Positions 34,022 to 45,456 of a stretch of DNA of 64,000 nt are shown here, one piece after another (position 1 is the stretch's first letter; every line of letters begins with the position of its first letter). The DNA comes from Archangium violaceum (lineage in GTDB: Bacteria > Myxococcota > Myxococcia > Myxococcales > Myxococcaceae), in contig NZ_CP069396.1 of assembly GCF_016887565.1 (NCBI RefSeq), positions 1,081,001 through 1,145,000 on the forward strand, read 5' to 3'. The translations under genes were made by a program, and so were the position numbers. Under the pieces are notes generated by a model. It made no database searches. It saw only the letters and a list, made by a program, of their open reading frames with translations, and was not told the DNA's origin.

Positions 34022-34393
34022 TCAGGCACGCCGCGAGGGGCGGGCGGGCTTCTTCTTCTGGGCGGCCCTCAGGGCGGCTTCCACCGCGCGGCGCGCCCAG
34101 GGCAACAGTGCGTGGGCGTCGTCGACCGCGTCCGGCGGAGGCGTCCAGTACGACATGGTGACGGGCTTGCGGCCGTTGCCCGCGTCGTAGACGAAGGGCT
34201 CGCCTCCCGCGGACTCGAAGGCGGGGCGCGTGGTGTCGTCCGTCTTGAGGTAGAGCCGGTCCTCGGCGATGAGGCCGAACATCCTCCCGCCCTGGTACAG
34301 GCCCCACCCGCCGAACATGTTGCGCGCCTGCACGGGGCCGAGGGGCTCCAGCAGCTCCAGCGTGTACTCCACGTAGCTATCCATGCGCGCCAT
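34022..34393 (-). CDS. TfoX N-terminal domain protein
   Basis: This 123-residue protein consists of the TfoX/Sxy N-terminal domain (YTLELLEPLGPVQARNMFGGWGLYQGGRMFGLIAEDRLYLKTD, EPFVYDAGNGRKPVTMSYW). A Lys/Arg/Ala-rich basic tail (KKKPARPSRR) follows. TfoX/Sxy promotes natural competence in gamma-proteobacteria together with CRP; single-domain versions are widespread and mostly uncharacterised. The TfoX C-terminal domain is absent. It starts 23 bp after the amidohydrolase stop. Confidence 0.9.
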   Translation of the reverse strand: MARMDSYVEYTLELLEPLGPVQARNMFGGWGLYQGGRMFGLIAEDRLYLKTDDTTRPAFESAGGEPFVYDAGNGRKPVTMSYWTPPPDAVDDAHALLPWARRAVEAALRAAQKKKPARPSRRA

Positions 34394-34416
34394 GCGGTGG
34401 CCTCCGGTTCACCCCA

Positions 34417-35877
34417 TCATGGAACCGCCGAGGCGGTGGTGGCCACGCTCTTCTTCGCCCGGGGCGGCGCGTTCGCCACCACCACCGTGCGCTCCAGCAT
34501 CGCGTCCAGCTCGCTCCTCGACAGCCAGTGCCCGCGCACCATCACCCCGGCGATGGCGCGCGTGTGCCGCACGTCCTCCAGCGGGTTGGCGTCCAGCAAC
34601 AGCAGGTCCGCGCGCTTGCCCGCGGCCACCGTGCCCCAGGTGCCCGCCTCACCCAGGTACTCCGCCGCGTTGCGCGTGGCCGCCTCCAGCACCCCGTAGG
34701 CCGGAATCCCCGCCGCCGCCAGCGCCTCCATCTCCCGGTGCACCGCGAAGCCCGCCACCATGAAGAGCTGCGGCGAGTCCGAGCCCACCAGCAGCTTCGC
34801 CCCCGCCGTGTACAGCCCGCGCGCCAGCTGCCGCCGCAGCTCGGCGAACCGGCGCTTGCGCTCCGCCGGCACTCCCGCCATCTGCGGGTCCGCCGTTACC
34901 ATCCGCGTCCACGCTTCCACGGACGCCTGCGGCGCGTAGCGCAGCTCCGGACGCGCACGCAGCGCCTCCACACCCTCGGGGCTCGTCACCGTCTCGAAGA
35001 GGGCCAGCGTGGGCGAGCTCCACACCCCCGCCTTCCTCGTGGCCTCCGCCAGCGCGGGGATGCGCGCCGGGTCCATCCGCTCCAGCGGCTCGCCCACCTC
35101 CACCTGGCCCACCTCCGCCCTCGCGGCGTCGTTCTCCGGCAGCAGCTCGTTGAGGTAGCCGTCCAGGTGTTCGATCTGCTGCCCTGCCTCCAGGGCATGG
35201 AAGAGCCCCACGTCCGGCGTCACGTGGCCGCTCACCTTCAGCCCCTGGGTGCGCGCCTCGGCCACCATGGCGTCGTAGCTCTCTCGGCCCAGGGAGCCGT
35301 GTGTCTTCAGCAGGTCGTAGCCCACCACCTTGTACTCGCGCACCCGCTGGCGCACCTGCTCCGGATTCCGCACCGACTTGCCATGCAGTGAAGGCCCCGC
35401 GACGCGCAGCGTGGGTCCCAGCACCTCCCCGCGCGCCACCCGGTCCCTCACCACCCGGGTGGTGTCCTTGGGGCCTCCCAGCGCCCGCGCCGAGGTGACG
35501 CCATTGGCCAGCAGCAACGCGAGCACCTGCCCGGCGGGATCCTCCGGCTGCCCCGTTCCGGGCACCAGGTGCAGGTGCATGTCCACCAGCCCGGGCATCA
35601 GATATCGGCCCTGGCCCTCCACGCGCACCGCGCCCCGGGGCACCCGCGTGGAGTCCACCGGGCCCAGGGCCACGATGCGCTCCCCCCTCACCACCACCGT
35701 CTGGTGGGCGAGCAGGTGCTCGGAGTCCATGGGCACCACGTTCACATCCACGAAGGCCACCACGCTCTCCGCCGGCTCCTCGCTCGCGGGTGCGGTGGCG
35801 GAGCCCGCCGCGCAGGCCGTCATCCCGAGTACCACCCCCAGGGCCATCCACCGAAGCCACCGTGTCTCTCGCCGCAT
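34417..35877 (-). CDS. Amidohydrolase family lipoprotein (imidazolonepropionase-like)
   Basis: The 486-residue metal-dependent hydrolase has a lipoprotein signal (LGVVLGMTACAAG), so it is likely envelope-anchored. A beta-domain begins around residue 40 (AFVDVNVVPMDS). The metal site HxH lies in LVDMHLHLVPG, and KVSGHVTPDVG, QQIEHLDG and VGSDSPQ supply further ligands. Related enzymes hydrolyse cyclic amides or act as prolidase-like peptidases; the substrate is unknown. It is probably first in a set with TfoX-like, HIT and prolyl oligopeptidase genes. Confidence 0.9.
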   Translation of the reverse strand: MRRETRWLRWMALGVVLGMTACAAGSATAPASEEPAESVVAFVDVNVVPMDSEHLLAHQTVVVRGERIVALGPVDSTRVPRGAVRVEGQGRYLMPGLVDMHLHLVPGTGQPEDPAGQVLALLLANGVTSARALGGPKDTTRVVRDRVARGEVLGPTLRVAGPSLHGKSVRNPEQVRQRVREYKVVGYDLLKTHGSLGRESYDAMVAEARTQGLKVSGHVTPDVGLFHALEAGQQIEHLDGYLNELLPENDAARAEVGQVEVGEPLERMDPARIPALAEATRKAGVWSSPTLALFETVTSPEGVEALRARPELRYAPQASVEAWTRMVTADPQMAGVPAERKRRFAELRRQLARGLYTAGAKLLVGSDSPQLFMVAGFAVHREMEALAAAGIPAYGVLEAATRNAAEYLGEAGTWGTVAAGKRADLLLLDANPLEDVRHTRAIAGVMVRGHWLSRSELDAMLERTVVVANAPPRAKKSVATTASAVP

Positions 35878-35936
35878 GTGTGTCTTTCCCCCTCACCCGG
35901 GTCTCCGGGCGGCGCGGCCAACAGAGCTGTCTGGCT

Positions 35937-35963
35937 GCTTGTTCCCGGGACCAGGGAACGAGC
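35937..35963. promoter_or_regulatory. Inverted repeat in the divergent amidohydrolase/M23 promoter region
   Basis: GCTTGTTCCC, 7-nt loop, GGGAACGAGC: ten-base arms with one mismatch. It sits 60 bp upstream of the amidohydrolase start and 50 bp upstream of the M23 peptidase start, so it could be an operator serving both or a hairpin in a leader. No regulator is evident nearby. Confidence 0.4.
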
Positions 35964-36012
35964 AGGAAAGCGGAAAAGGAGTTTGAAATACAGCAGTGGC
36001 ACTCCGCCGTTT

Positions 36013-36780
36013 ATGCGCGGCCCTCCCATGATCCTGCCTACGCTCTTCCTGCTTGCTTCCGCTCCGGCAGTCCCCTCCGCCCGCAACACCGTGGTTCCCG
36101 AGATGGGCGTCCCGTTTGCCTGTGGCCGGGTGTTCCCGGTGAGCCAGGGCCACGACACGGGCAGCCACCTCCAGAACGACACCTACGCCTGGGATTTCCG
36201 CATGCCCATCGGCACCCCCATCGTCGCCGCGCAGGACGGCGTGGTGCGCATGGCGCGCGGTGACAGCAACCAGGGCGCGTGCGATCCGAAGATGGCGCAG
36301 TACGCCAACTACATCGTCATCTCCCACGAGGGCGGCGTCGAGACCCAGTACCTCCACTTCAGCGCCGTGGTGGTGAAGCCAGGCGACAAGGTGCGCAAGG
36401 GTCAGCTCATCGGCTACTCGGGCAACACCGGCTGGTCCTGCGGCCCCCATCTGCACTTCAAGGTGGCCCAGACCCGGGGCAACGGGTGGAACAACCCCTC
36501 CGTGCCCGCGCTCATCGCCGGCTACGGCGACCCGGTGCGCGACACCCTCATCGCCGCTCCCGCGTGTGGCAACACGGGCGACATGCCGGTGATGGCCGCC
36601 AATGACGCGGCGCGTGGCAGCGAGCCGCTCGCGCCCGCCTCGGCCTCGCCTCGCGATGGCGAGCAGGCCGCGGGTGGCATCCCGGCCGGGGCCAAGGCCA
36701 TTCTGGAGCGCGCGACGCCCGCCGCGAATCGCGCGTCGGATGCGGCCGGGGGCTCGCGCCAGGCCAGCCGCTCCGAGTAG
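36013..36780 (+). CDS. M23 family peptidoglycan endopeptidase-like protein
   Basis: The protein is about 255 residues with an N-terminal signal (ILPTLFLLASAPAVPSA). The LytM/M23 domain shows GHDTGSHLQNDTYAWDFRMPIGTPIVAAQDG (first zinc ligands His/Asp region) and SCGPHLHFKV (HxH). VVKPGDKVRKGQLIGYSGNTG is also characteristic. M23 enzymes cleave peptidoglycan cross-bridges; some lack activity and regulate amidases. The C-terminal 60 residues are Ala/Ser/Pro-rich and disordered. ATG 36013 or 36028 could be the start; the former adds an Arg before the hydrophobic stretch. Confidence 0.88.
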   Translation: MRGPPMILPTLFLLASAPAVPSARNTVVPEMGVPFACGRVFPVSQGHDTGSHLQNDTYAWDFRMPIGTPIVAAQDGVVRMARGDSNQGACDPKMAQYANYIVISHEGGVETQYLHFSAVVVKPGDKVRKGQLIGYSGNTGWSCGPHLHFKVAQTRGNGWNNPSVPALIAGYGDPVRDTLIAAPACGNTGDMPVMAANDAARGSEPLAPASASPRDGEQAAGGIPAGAKAILERATPAANRASDAAGGSRQASRSE

Positions 36781-36862
36781 GCGCGGAACGCCGTGGAGCG
36801 GCTGCCCGTCAGCTCTCCATGCTAGCGTGCACCTCATCGGTGAACCCCCCGACGAGGTGGCC

Positions 36863-37513
36863 ATGCTGTTCTTCGACCTGGAGGCCTATGCGCCTCCGAG
36901 CGAGCGCGCCACGAGCCTGAGCTCGCTCGTCGTCAATCCCGCGAGACCGGGCCACCTGTTGCTCGGGGGCTGCTTCTTCAGCAAGCGCTTCGAGCAGTCC
37001 ATTCCAGAGACGCCCGAGGTCCAGGGGCTGTGGCTGTGGGACTTCGAGTCCGAGGCCGCGCTGCTCCGGGCCATCAAGGCGCGCTTCGAGGAGGAGTGGA
37101 AGCGCCAGCGGGCCGAGGGTGTGCGGGTGCTCGGCAAGCCCGCGACGGACCTGGTGGTGTGTGGCGCGGGGATCGCCAAATTCGACCTGCCGGCGCTCTA
37201 CTGCCGCTCGCTCTTCAACGAGATCGCCGACCCGGCCGAGCTGTTCGAGGTCTTCTTCAAGGCCCGGCCGATCGACCTGGCGAACGAGGCGAGCTTCCTC
37301 TTCCCCGAGGAGCCCATCCTGTACCCCAAGACGACCAAGGAGATGGCCGGGCGTCTAGGGCTGCGAGAGAAGAAGGGCTCCAGCAAGGGCGTGTGGGAGA
37401 GCTACGAGAGCGGCGACTACCGCGCCATCGAGCAGCGGACCGCGGAGGAGCTGCTGCTGGTGCTCGACATCTACGAGCGCCTGCGCGGGCGGATTGTCAG
37501 GTCCGCCCGGTAG
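36863..37513 (+). CDS. DnaQ-like 3'-5' exonuclease-fold protein
   Basis: The 216-residue protein shows the RNase H-like exonuclease pattern. Exo I is FFDLEAY (Asp/Glu) near the N-terminus, Exo II is VVCGAGIAKFDLPALYCRS, and Exo III is like YESGDYRAIEQRTAEELLLVLDIY with Tyr and Asp residues. It may process DNA or RNA 3' ends, but the substrate is unknown. The 3' end of this gene (from about 37384) is duplicated at 46500-46642, marking the left breakpoint of the segmental duplication. The start is the ATG after GACGAGGTGGCC. Confidence 0.75.
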   Translation: MLFFDLEAYAPPSERATSLSSLVVNPARPGHLLLGGCFFSKRFEQSIPETPEVQGLWLWDFESEAALLRAIKARFEEEWKRQRAEGVRVLGKPATDLVVCGAGIAKFDLPALYCRSLFNEIADPAELFEVFFKARPIDLANEASFLFPEEPILYPKTTKEMAGRLGLREKKGSSKGVWESYESGDYRAIEQRTAEELLLVLDIYERLRGRIVRSAR

Positions 37514-37546
37514 GGGTGAGTCGAGGGCGCTTGCGAGTCCCGGGGC

Positions 37547-39085
37547 TTACTTGGGCTGGCAGGTTCCCTTGGCGCTACCGAGCGGAATGTCGCACTTCAG
37601 ATCGAACGTGCAGTCTTCGTCACGCACGCACCCCGTGTAACGCGGGCAGTTATAACCAGAGCCGCCGGACATTCCTTCCACTCTGAGATTGTTGTTGTTG
37701 CCTGACTTTCTGATTTGGTGGTTACCTGCCGTTCCCATGCTTCTGTGTGAGAGTTGTACTTCGTTCCAGTTGATTGAGAATACGTAGACCCTGAAGCCAT
37801 TGGGGGTCCCGTTGCTGATTGCGGCCGCGATCTGGTCGGCTACTTCGTTGGGATGTTTTTTGTCAGAGATGTCGACCTTGATGTTGTTTTTGGCCACTCC
37901 GTCGTTCGTTACATCGAACTCGAAGTGTAGCCGGTCCAGGACGCCGTCATTGATGGAAAACGTTGCGCCGTCCGAGATGTTGTCGGTAGGAACGGCAATG
38001 ATTTTTCCGGTCGCATAACTGGCGTCTTGCCTGTTTTTGCAGTCGGCACTGCAGGTGCCGCAGTCAACGTTGTTCCCGTCGTCACACAGCTCTTTGGTGC
38101 TGACGTTCACAATGCCGTCGCCGCACCAGTTCCACTTGCAGTTGTAGTTGCAGCCAGGGTGGGCACCGGGATCGCAATCTTCTACATTGCTTTGCACGTA
38201 TCCATCACCGCACCGTGCCGGCTGACACGTGCTCGTGCAACCATCCGTGTCCTCGGTATTTCTGTCATCGCACAGCTCTCCGGCACTGGTGTTCACGATG
38301 CCGTCGCCGCATTCTGGCTTCGTGCAGTCGTAGTCGCAAGTTTTTGACGGGCCCCCAGTATCGCACTGCTCGGTACGTGGCGCCTTGCTGTCTACCTTCC
38401 CATCGCCGCAGGTGGCGAGCACGCAGGTGGTGAGACAATCGTCTTCATCGCTGGTGTTCCCGTCATCGCACTGCTCGTCAATCTCGCGAATGCCATTGCC
38501 GCATTCCTTGCCCGAGCGGCAGTCGTGGTTGCAGTCGTCACCGCTTTGTGTGTTCCCGTCGTCACACACCTCGCCTGCTTCTCTGTCAACGATACCGTTG
38601 CCGCAGGTTTCGTTGGACAGGCAGTCAGCGTTGCAGCCATCTACGCTCTTGGTGTTCCCATCGTCACACACCTCACCCACGCTGTAGTCCACGATGCCGT
38701 TGCCACACGCCTCATTGGACTTGCAGTCGGAACTACACTGGTCCCCGCTGTCGTTGTCCCCGTCATCGCACTTCTCACCGGCGACCATGTCCACGATGCG
38801 GTTTCCGCAGGTTTCGTCGGACAGGCAGTCTGAACTGCAGCCATCTCCGCTCTTCGTATTGCCGTCGTCACACACCTCGCTTGCCTGGATGACATTGTCG
38901 CCGCAGTCGTTCTTGATGCACTTGTCCTCCTTGGCGGCACACTTCTGTCCAGCCGGACAGACCAGACCGGACGGACAGTCCACGCTTTCGGGCTGAAGGC
39001 AGGCCGCAAGAGGCAGGACCAGGAGCGCCAGCGCGAACGGGAGCAGGGGCGCCCGAAGAACAGGAGGATGGGTTTCTCGTCTCAT
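37547..39085 (-). CDS. Cysteine-rich DUF4215-repeat lipoprotein, copy 1
   Basis: The 512-residue protein has a lipobox (LVLPLAACLQPE). A short Cys motif follows (CPSGLVCPAGQKC), then nine repeats of about 30-34 residues with the DUF4215 'myxo-cysteine-rich' pattern (CGNGIVD..GEVCDDGNT..GDGC..DC). A C-terminal domain of about 160 residues includes HFEFDVTNDGVAKNNIKVDIS, a pattern seen in exported adhesin-like proteins, and ends in another Cys cluster. It is probably an elongated, disulphide-rich outer-membrane or surface lipoprotein. It is the last gene of the kinase-PEGA-lipoprotein unit, 8 nt after the PEGA stop. ATG 39085 gives the signal. Confidence 0.85.
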   Translation of the reverse strand: MRRETHPPVLRAPLLPFALALLVLPLAACLQPESVDCPSGLVCPAGQKCAAKEDKCIKNDCGDNVIQASEVCDDGNTKSGDGCSSDCLSDETCGNRIVDMVAGEKCDDGDNDSGDQCSSDCKSNEACGNGIVDYSVGEVCDDGNTKSVDGCNADCLSNETCGNGIVDREAGEVCDDGNTQSGDDCNHDCRSGKECGNGIREIDEQCDDGNTSDEDDCLTTCVLATCGDGKVDSKAPRTEQCDTGGPSKTCDYDCTKPECGDGIVNTSAGELCDDRNTEDTDGCTSTCQPARCGDGYVQSNVEDCDPGAHPGCNYNCKWNWCGDGIVNVSTKELCDDGNNVDCGTCSADCKNRQDASYATGKIIAVPTDNISDGATFSINDGVLDRLHFEFDVTNDGVAKNNIKVDISDKKHPNEVADQIAAAISNGTPNGFRVYVFSINWNEVQLSHRSMGTAGNHQIRKSGNNNNLRVEGMSGGSGYNCPRYTGCVRDEDCTFDLKCDIPLGSAKGTCQPK

Positions 39086-39093
39086 CGTGCACC

Positions 39094-40103
39094 TCAGAAT
39101 CGGAAGGTGGCCAGGAGTCCGTTGGTGTCGCCGACGAGCGGGGTGACGTTCACCACCTCCGCGCCCGTGGCCGGGTTGATGCGATGGGGCTGGGGCCGGT
39201 TGAGGTAGAGAAGCACCGCACTGCCCACCAACGCGGCCCCTCCGAGCGCATATGCGCCGTATGCCGCCGTCTGCAGGGTGTCGCCCCGGGCTCGCGTGTT
39301 CGCGAGCCCCGGCTCCGGCTCGCAGCCGCCGCACTGCACGATTCCCGCATCGAAGCCGCGGTAGTCCTTGTCGGTCTGCAGGTGCAGCAACCCGCCTCCC
39401 GCCGCCACCGCCAGTCCCGAGCCCATCACCGCCCAGGGGATCCAGACCGGCCACCGGCTCCGATGCACGATGAGCTGCTCCTCGGTGTACAGCTTGAGGT
39501 TCAGGTTCGCCCGCTCGCCAGGGTTCAAGACCAGGCTCGTGTTGTCGACGTACACGTAGCCCTTCTTGATGGCGACGAGGCTGTGCATGCCGGGATGCAT
39601 CAGTCCCTCGAAGCGACCCGGCGCCACGAAGAGGGCCCGGCCGTCCAACGTCACCGTGGCGTCGGGCTCGTCACAGGTGATCTGCACCCAGGTCAATTGA
39701 TTCTCGAGCAGGTTCTTGTATTTGAGCGCGTGCTGGTACTTCTCGGAATCCAGCGGGTCCGGGCCATAGTGCGTCGCCGCCACCAGTTGCGCATGCGTCT
39801 CGGTGGGCTGATTGAAGTTCATCAGCGCCAGCGCCAGGTTGTAATGGATGGCGGGGTGCTTCCAGTGCTCGAGTGCTGCACGGTACTTCTTCTCGGCCTC
39901 CACGAAGACCGACTCCTCCATGAAGGCATTGCCCGCCTGGAACAGCTCATCCGCGGCCTTCCGCTCCCCGGGCGAGACGCCCTGCGCCCACGGGCCGTAT
40001 CCAAGACTGGTGTTGGATTGTTGCTCGTCCGCCGCGACAGCCCAGGTCGACAGCAACACCGCCGTCGAGGCGAGGACGAGCGGCAACCCGTTCATCGTCC
40101 TTT

Positions 40104-40107
<4 letters not shown>
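39094..40107 (-). CDS. TPR/PEGA-domain membrane protein, copy 1
   Basis: The 337-residue protein has a signal peptide (PLVLASTAVLLSTWAVAADE) and TPR-like helices at about 50-130 (ADELFQAGNAFMEESVFVEAEKKYRAALEHW, AIHYNLALALM). A PEGA-type beta-domain follows at about 145-215 (ATVTLDGRALFVAPGRFEGLMHPGMHSLVAIKKGY). Near the C-terminus two hydrophobic segments (IPWAVMGSGLAVAAGGGLLHL and YALGGAALVGSAVLLYL) should anchor it in the inner membrane. The layout suggests a periplasmic scaffold. Its ATGA overlap with the kinase gene implies coupled translation and partnership. Confidence 0.82.
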
Positions 40108-42953
<2,846 letters not shown>

Positions 42954-43219
42954 GTCTGGCCGGCCTCCCCAGGACATTCAGGGACTCGATGGGCGTAGAT
43001 GGACGTCGACGCTCCCTTCCGGAAGCGTTCAATTCCTCTCACCTCGGCCTGGTGGGGCGGAGCCAGCGCGGTGTGGTGGACCGCCGAGAGAGCGAGGAAC
43101 AAGCAGGCGCTTCGACGGGGGGCCTTGCTTGTCTGGTTTGGGGCAACGACGGCTACACGATGGCCATCCCCTTGCACCCTCGCCTACCCCCGACACGAGT
43201 GCAGGGCTTCTGTTCGCTG
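42954..43219 (-). promoter_or_regulatory. Leader/promoter region of kinase-STAND copy 1
   Basis: No gene is seen here. On the minus strand it leads into the kinase gene and is homologous to the leader of copy 2. Conserved blocks include one around 43035-43095 and one around 43130-43200 (plus strand CTTGC..CAACGACGG and CGCCTACCCCCGACACGAGT). No clear -35/-10 could be assigned. The conservation suggests that promoter and control sites were duplicated with the genes. Confidence 0.5.
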
Positions 43220-43380
43220 TTCAGCGAAATCGTAAAAATGCACAGGGGCATCTCGTCCGGGGAGAAGGCGCTCCTGGACGGGCTCACTGGAAAACCCGCT
43301 CCAGAGGCACCTCCCGGCCGCGTACTGCTCGAACTGGTCCGACCATCGGACCACTTGCTCGAACTCGAGCCCGGAGGCCG
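43220..43380 (-). pseudogene. Decayed 3' end of a dynamin-like GTPase gene
   Basis: In one minus-strand frame the peptide FEQYAAG..SEPVQERLLPGRDAP..FYDF aligns with the C-terminus of the intact GTPase at 52554-54245 (LERFVAL..GESVQESILTGREAA..FLRF). The bases around the former stop (TTCAGCGAAATCGTAA versus TTTAGCGAAACCGTAA) also match. The stop has been lost and small indels are present. It is the right-hand breakpoint remnant of the duplication. Confidence 0.6.
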
Positions 43381-43563
43381 CCTTCTTTTCGCTCCGGGAC
43401 CATGTTGAAGAACCTGTCGGACACTCCACCAGCGGGCACACACATGACGCCTCGAGAAGAGGCGCTCTGGGAACGGAACCTGCTAAGTTGAGGTCCTGGG
43501 AGGTAGGCCCATGACCTCACATCCGCATTCCCCTGTTCCAGAAACCAGTGACACGAGGGCGCC

Positions 43564-45348
43564 ATGAATGAGCTCAACATGCCGCCACTGCCGCCCGGCA
43601 CGCTCATCGCCGGTGACGTGGTGGAGGCCGTGTTGGGCGCGGGTGGCTTCGGCACCGTGTACCAGGTGCGTGGCCCCGAAGGACGCCGCGCCGCCCTCAA
43701 GATGATTCCGCTGGAGAACGGCGAGGACAGAGCTTGGCGCGAGGCCCTCATCGGCTCGCGCCTGAGCCTGCAGCACCCCAATCTGGCGCGGGTGCTGGGC
43801 GCGGGCAGCTGGCCCGCCAAAGACCCCCGCTTCGTCTACCTGAAGCAGGAACTGGTGGACGGCGTGACGCTGGACGTGTGGGCGCGCGAGCACGCCGTGG
43901 ACACCAGCCAGGTGGTGGACAGGGTGCTGGAGGTGGCACGGGCCCTGGCGGTGGTGCACGAAGCCAGGGTGGTGCACCGGGACGTGAAGGAGGCCAATAT
44001 CCTGGTACGCCGGAGTGACGGGCAGGCGGTGCTGGTGGACTTCGGGGTGGGCTACTACGCCGGGGCACCCACTATTACCGAGGGCCTGTTTCCCCCGGAC
44101 ACGCCCCGTTACCGCAGTCCCGAGGCATGGCGCTTCGGCCGGGAGAACAAGGACGTGCCGGGCGCGCACTACCGGGCCGGGGTGGGCGATGACCTGTACG
44201 CGTTAGGTGTCGTCTTCTACCGGCTGCTGACAGGCAGAGACCCCTTCCTGCTGGGCGAGCGTGGAGGCGTGGACGTGGAGGCCGTGCTGCACGAGGCGCC
44301 GCTGCCGCCGCACCTCGTCAACCCGCGCGTCCCCCGGGCAGTGGAAGAGATGTGCCTGCGGCTTCTGGAGAAGACGCCCGAAGCGCGCTATCCGGGCGCG
44401 GTGGCGCTGTGCGCGGCCTTGGAGGCGCTGAGGGCCCAGGCGGACGAGTCCTGGAAGGTGCCACTGCTCGGCGGGGGGCGTGTGGCCGGCAAGGACAAAC
44501 AGTGGGCACGCGTACGCGTACGGCGTGCGGCGACCTGGGCGGGCGTGGGGTTGGGGTTGGGGTTGGGACTGGTGCTGGGCGGCGCATGGCTCGCCGGACA
44601 GCGGAGGGCCGGGCGCGAGACGGCCACCGTCTCCTCACCCGTCACGTCACCCGCTGAGTCTCCAACCCGGGAGGCCAGTGTTGGCCAGGAAGTGGCGGCC
44701 TCGGAGTCACCGCCGGAATCTTCACGGGCCGCGACTCCGCCGCCGGTGGATCCTCCCCCCGCGGCCGCCGCTTCGCCCGCGGCGTCCGGAAAGGACACAG
44801 CTCCCGTGAAGAAGCAGCAGAAGCAGCAGACGAACGGCCCCCAGCGGGAAACACAGCCCAGGAGCGCAGGGGCCGCCGCGCGCAACGTGTGTCTGGGCCT
44901 GACGGGAGCCGCCCTGCAGGCCTGCCTCAGTGCGCAGCAGCAGGTGCCGCCGGTGCGCCCGATGCCTCCACCCCAGGAGTGCCCTGCCGGCGCAGTGGAA
45001 ACCATGACTCGCACGCTCGGCCTGCACATCGGGGACGTCACCAGTGGCCAGTGGTCCGACGTGCGGGGCCGGCCCGTTCCCGTGCGCGAGGACACCCCAT
45101 TCACCGTGGCCGGTATCTGGAAGAATCTCCCAGATGAAACTCGCCTCTACGGGCGGCTCTATTTCGGCGAGAAGCGCGTGTACGGCCGCTTCACCGAGGC
45201 CCGCACAACGACTGGAGAGACGTACAAGGTCTGCCTGCGACTGGGCTACCGCGGTGAGCCCGGCACGCTCATCCAGCCCGGCAGCACGCCGGAGAACATG
45301 TTGGTCGGTCCCATCGCGGAGGTGGAGGTCGTGGACCACTTCGACTAG
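43564..45348 (+). CDS. Membrane Ser/Thr protein kinase
   Basis: The 594-residue protein has an N-terminal kinase domain (about 15-290) with GAGGFGTVYQV, AALKMI (catalytic Lys), VVHRDVKEANIL and LVDFGVGYY, so it looks active. A single membrane helix follows near 325-345, then a Pro/Ser/Ala-rich linker and a C-terminal domain of about 140 residues (TMTRTLGLHIGDV, FTVAGIWKNLPDETRLYGRLYFGEK, TYKVCLRLGYRG). That domain should be periplasmic and is a candidate sensor. It lies between the two copies of the duplicated block and is followed by a DUF2381 gene, a pairing I recall from other Myxococcus-group genomes. CGAGGG precedes the ATG. Confidence 0.88.
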   Translation: MNELNMPPLPPGTLIAGDVVEAVLGAGGFGTVYQVRGPEGRRAALKMIPLENGEDRAWREALIGSRLSLQHPNLARVLGAGSWPAKDPRFVYLKQELVDGVTLDVWAREHAVDTSQVVDRVLEVARALAVVHEARVVHRDVKEANILVRRSDGQAVLVDFGVGYYAGAPTITEGLFPPDTPRYRSPEAWRFGRENKDVPGAHYRAGVGDDLYALGVVFYRLLTGRDPFLLGERGGVDVEAVLHEAPLPPHLVNPRVPRAVEEMCLRLLEKTPEARYPGAVALCAALEALRAQADESWKVPLLGGGRVAGKDKQWARVRVRRAATWAGVGLGLGLGLVLGGAWLAGQRRAGRETATVSSPVTSPAESPTREASVGQEVAASESPPESSRAATPPPVDPPPAAAASPAASGKDTAPVKKQQKQQTNGPQRETQPRSAGAAARNVCLGLTGAALQACLSAQQQVPPVRPMPPPQECPAGAVETMTRTLGLHIGDVTSGQWSDVRGRPVPVREDTPFTVAGIWKNLPDETRLYGRLYFGEKRVYGRFTEARTTTGETYKVCLRLGYRGEPGTLIQPGSTPENMLVGPIAEVEVVDHFD

Positions 45349-45456
45349 AGCCGACGGAGTACCTGTCGATAGCGAGCCGCCATGCACTACCGGGCGGGAG
45401 GTGTGGTAGAGGCCCACTTCTCCGGTCTCATCCACGTCCCTGGAGGTTCCCGTCCC

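Noticed and set aside
37600-39000. Regular repeats in the cysteine-rich genes as a possible CRISPR array
   Set aside because: The repeats are in frame, vary in length and code for DUF4215 units; there are no constant repeats separated by unique spacers.
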